A stretch of 30,803 nucleotides of DNA, from NCBI GenBank assembly GCA_019677205.1, contig JAAMXY010001470.1, positions 1 through 30,803 of the forward strand. Reading direction: 5' to 3'. The position numbers and the translations under genes are program-made. The notes beneath the pieces were generated by a model that worked only from the letters and a program-made list of their open reading frames with translations, ran no database searches and was not told where the DNA came from. This document shows positions 30,711 to 30,803 of this stretch, piece by piece (position 1 is the stretch's first letter; every line of letters begins with the position of its first letter). The DNA is from Pinguiococcus pyrenoidosus (lineage: Eukaryota; Sar; Pinguiophyceae; Pinguiochrysidales; Pinguiochrysidaceae).

Positions 30711-30803
30711 GTAAGAAAAGACTTCTGATCCGCAGGCTGCGGAACGGCTCTCGCGCCGGTACTGCAACTCACCCCTGCCTTGTCACCTCCCTCTCTCCCC
30801 CCC
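30711..30803 (+). other. Intron (5' part) of the last gene
   Basis: It starts with the strong donor GTAAGAAAAG. The last 30 bases are an extended pyrimidine tract, so the acceptor probably lies just beyond the window edge. A nearer CCGCAG at about 30736 would give an intron far shorter than any other here. Confidence 0.5.

Overview
This is nuclear DNA of a eukaryote. It is GC-rich, with 12 protein-coding loci plus one gene fragment. Seven or eight genes are cut by short GT-AG introns; every intron I placed is 53-153 nt long. Branch-point-like CTAAC or CTGAC sits about 20-35 nt before many acceptors, followed by a pyrimidine tract. I see no rRNA, tRNA, CRISPR, prokaryotic operon or complete transposon. 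The gene set (Rrp5, a large PPR protein, a PAXBP1/GCFC homologue, FUN14, Spinster, ZIFL-type carrier, NCB5OR, Maf) and several N-terminal leaders suggest a unicellular alga or protist. I cannot name the lineage from sequence alone.

Layout: RRP5 3' part (+, 3-2680); CRAL-TRIO/SEC14 protein (-, 3063-4099); ZIFL-like MFS carrier (+, 4403-7082); Maf-like pyrophosphatase (-, 7084-8216); TMEM205-like membrane protein (+, 8557-9567); PPR protein (-, 9758-12934); Spinster-like MFS carrier (-, 13460-14992); PAXBP1/GCFC homologue (+, 15403-about 18200); giant ARM-repeat protein (-, 18125-23266); FUN14 protein (+, 24468-25555); NCB5OR/CYB5R4 homologue (-, 25981-27966); a SET-domain remnant (+, about 28326-28637); and an unrecognised gene running off the right edge (+, from 29711).

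Strands alternate almost perfectly, so genes come as head-to-head and tail-to-tail pairs. Start-to-start gaps of 0.3-1.7 kb are candidate bidirectional promoters. Stop-to-stop gaps are small: the MFS and Maf stop codons are separated by one base. Three sharply AT-rich islands lie just upstream of three minus-strand genes (Maf, PPR, NCB5OR) and share a short motif.

The genes are mostly housekeeping and do not form one pathway: ribosome biogenesis (RRP5), splicing/transcription (PAXBP1), organelle RNA handling (PPR), mitochondrial membrane (FUN14), transport (two MFS), redox (NCB5OR), nucleotide sanitation (Maf) and lipid binding (SEC14). I rebuilt exons by hand; in each multi-exon model the phases join and the total is a multiple of three. 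The strongest oddities are a GC-AG intron in the ZIFL gene, the one-base convergent spacing, an NCB5OR with an acidic linker in place of the expected CS domain, an EF-hand-like loop in the FUN14 protein, the shared AT islands and the unassigned last gene.
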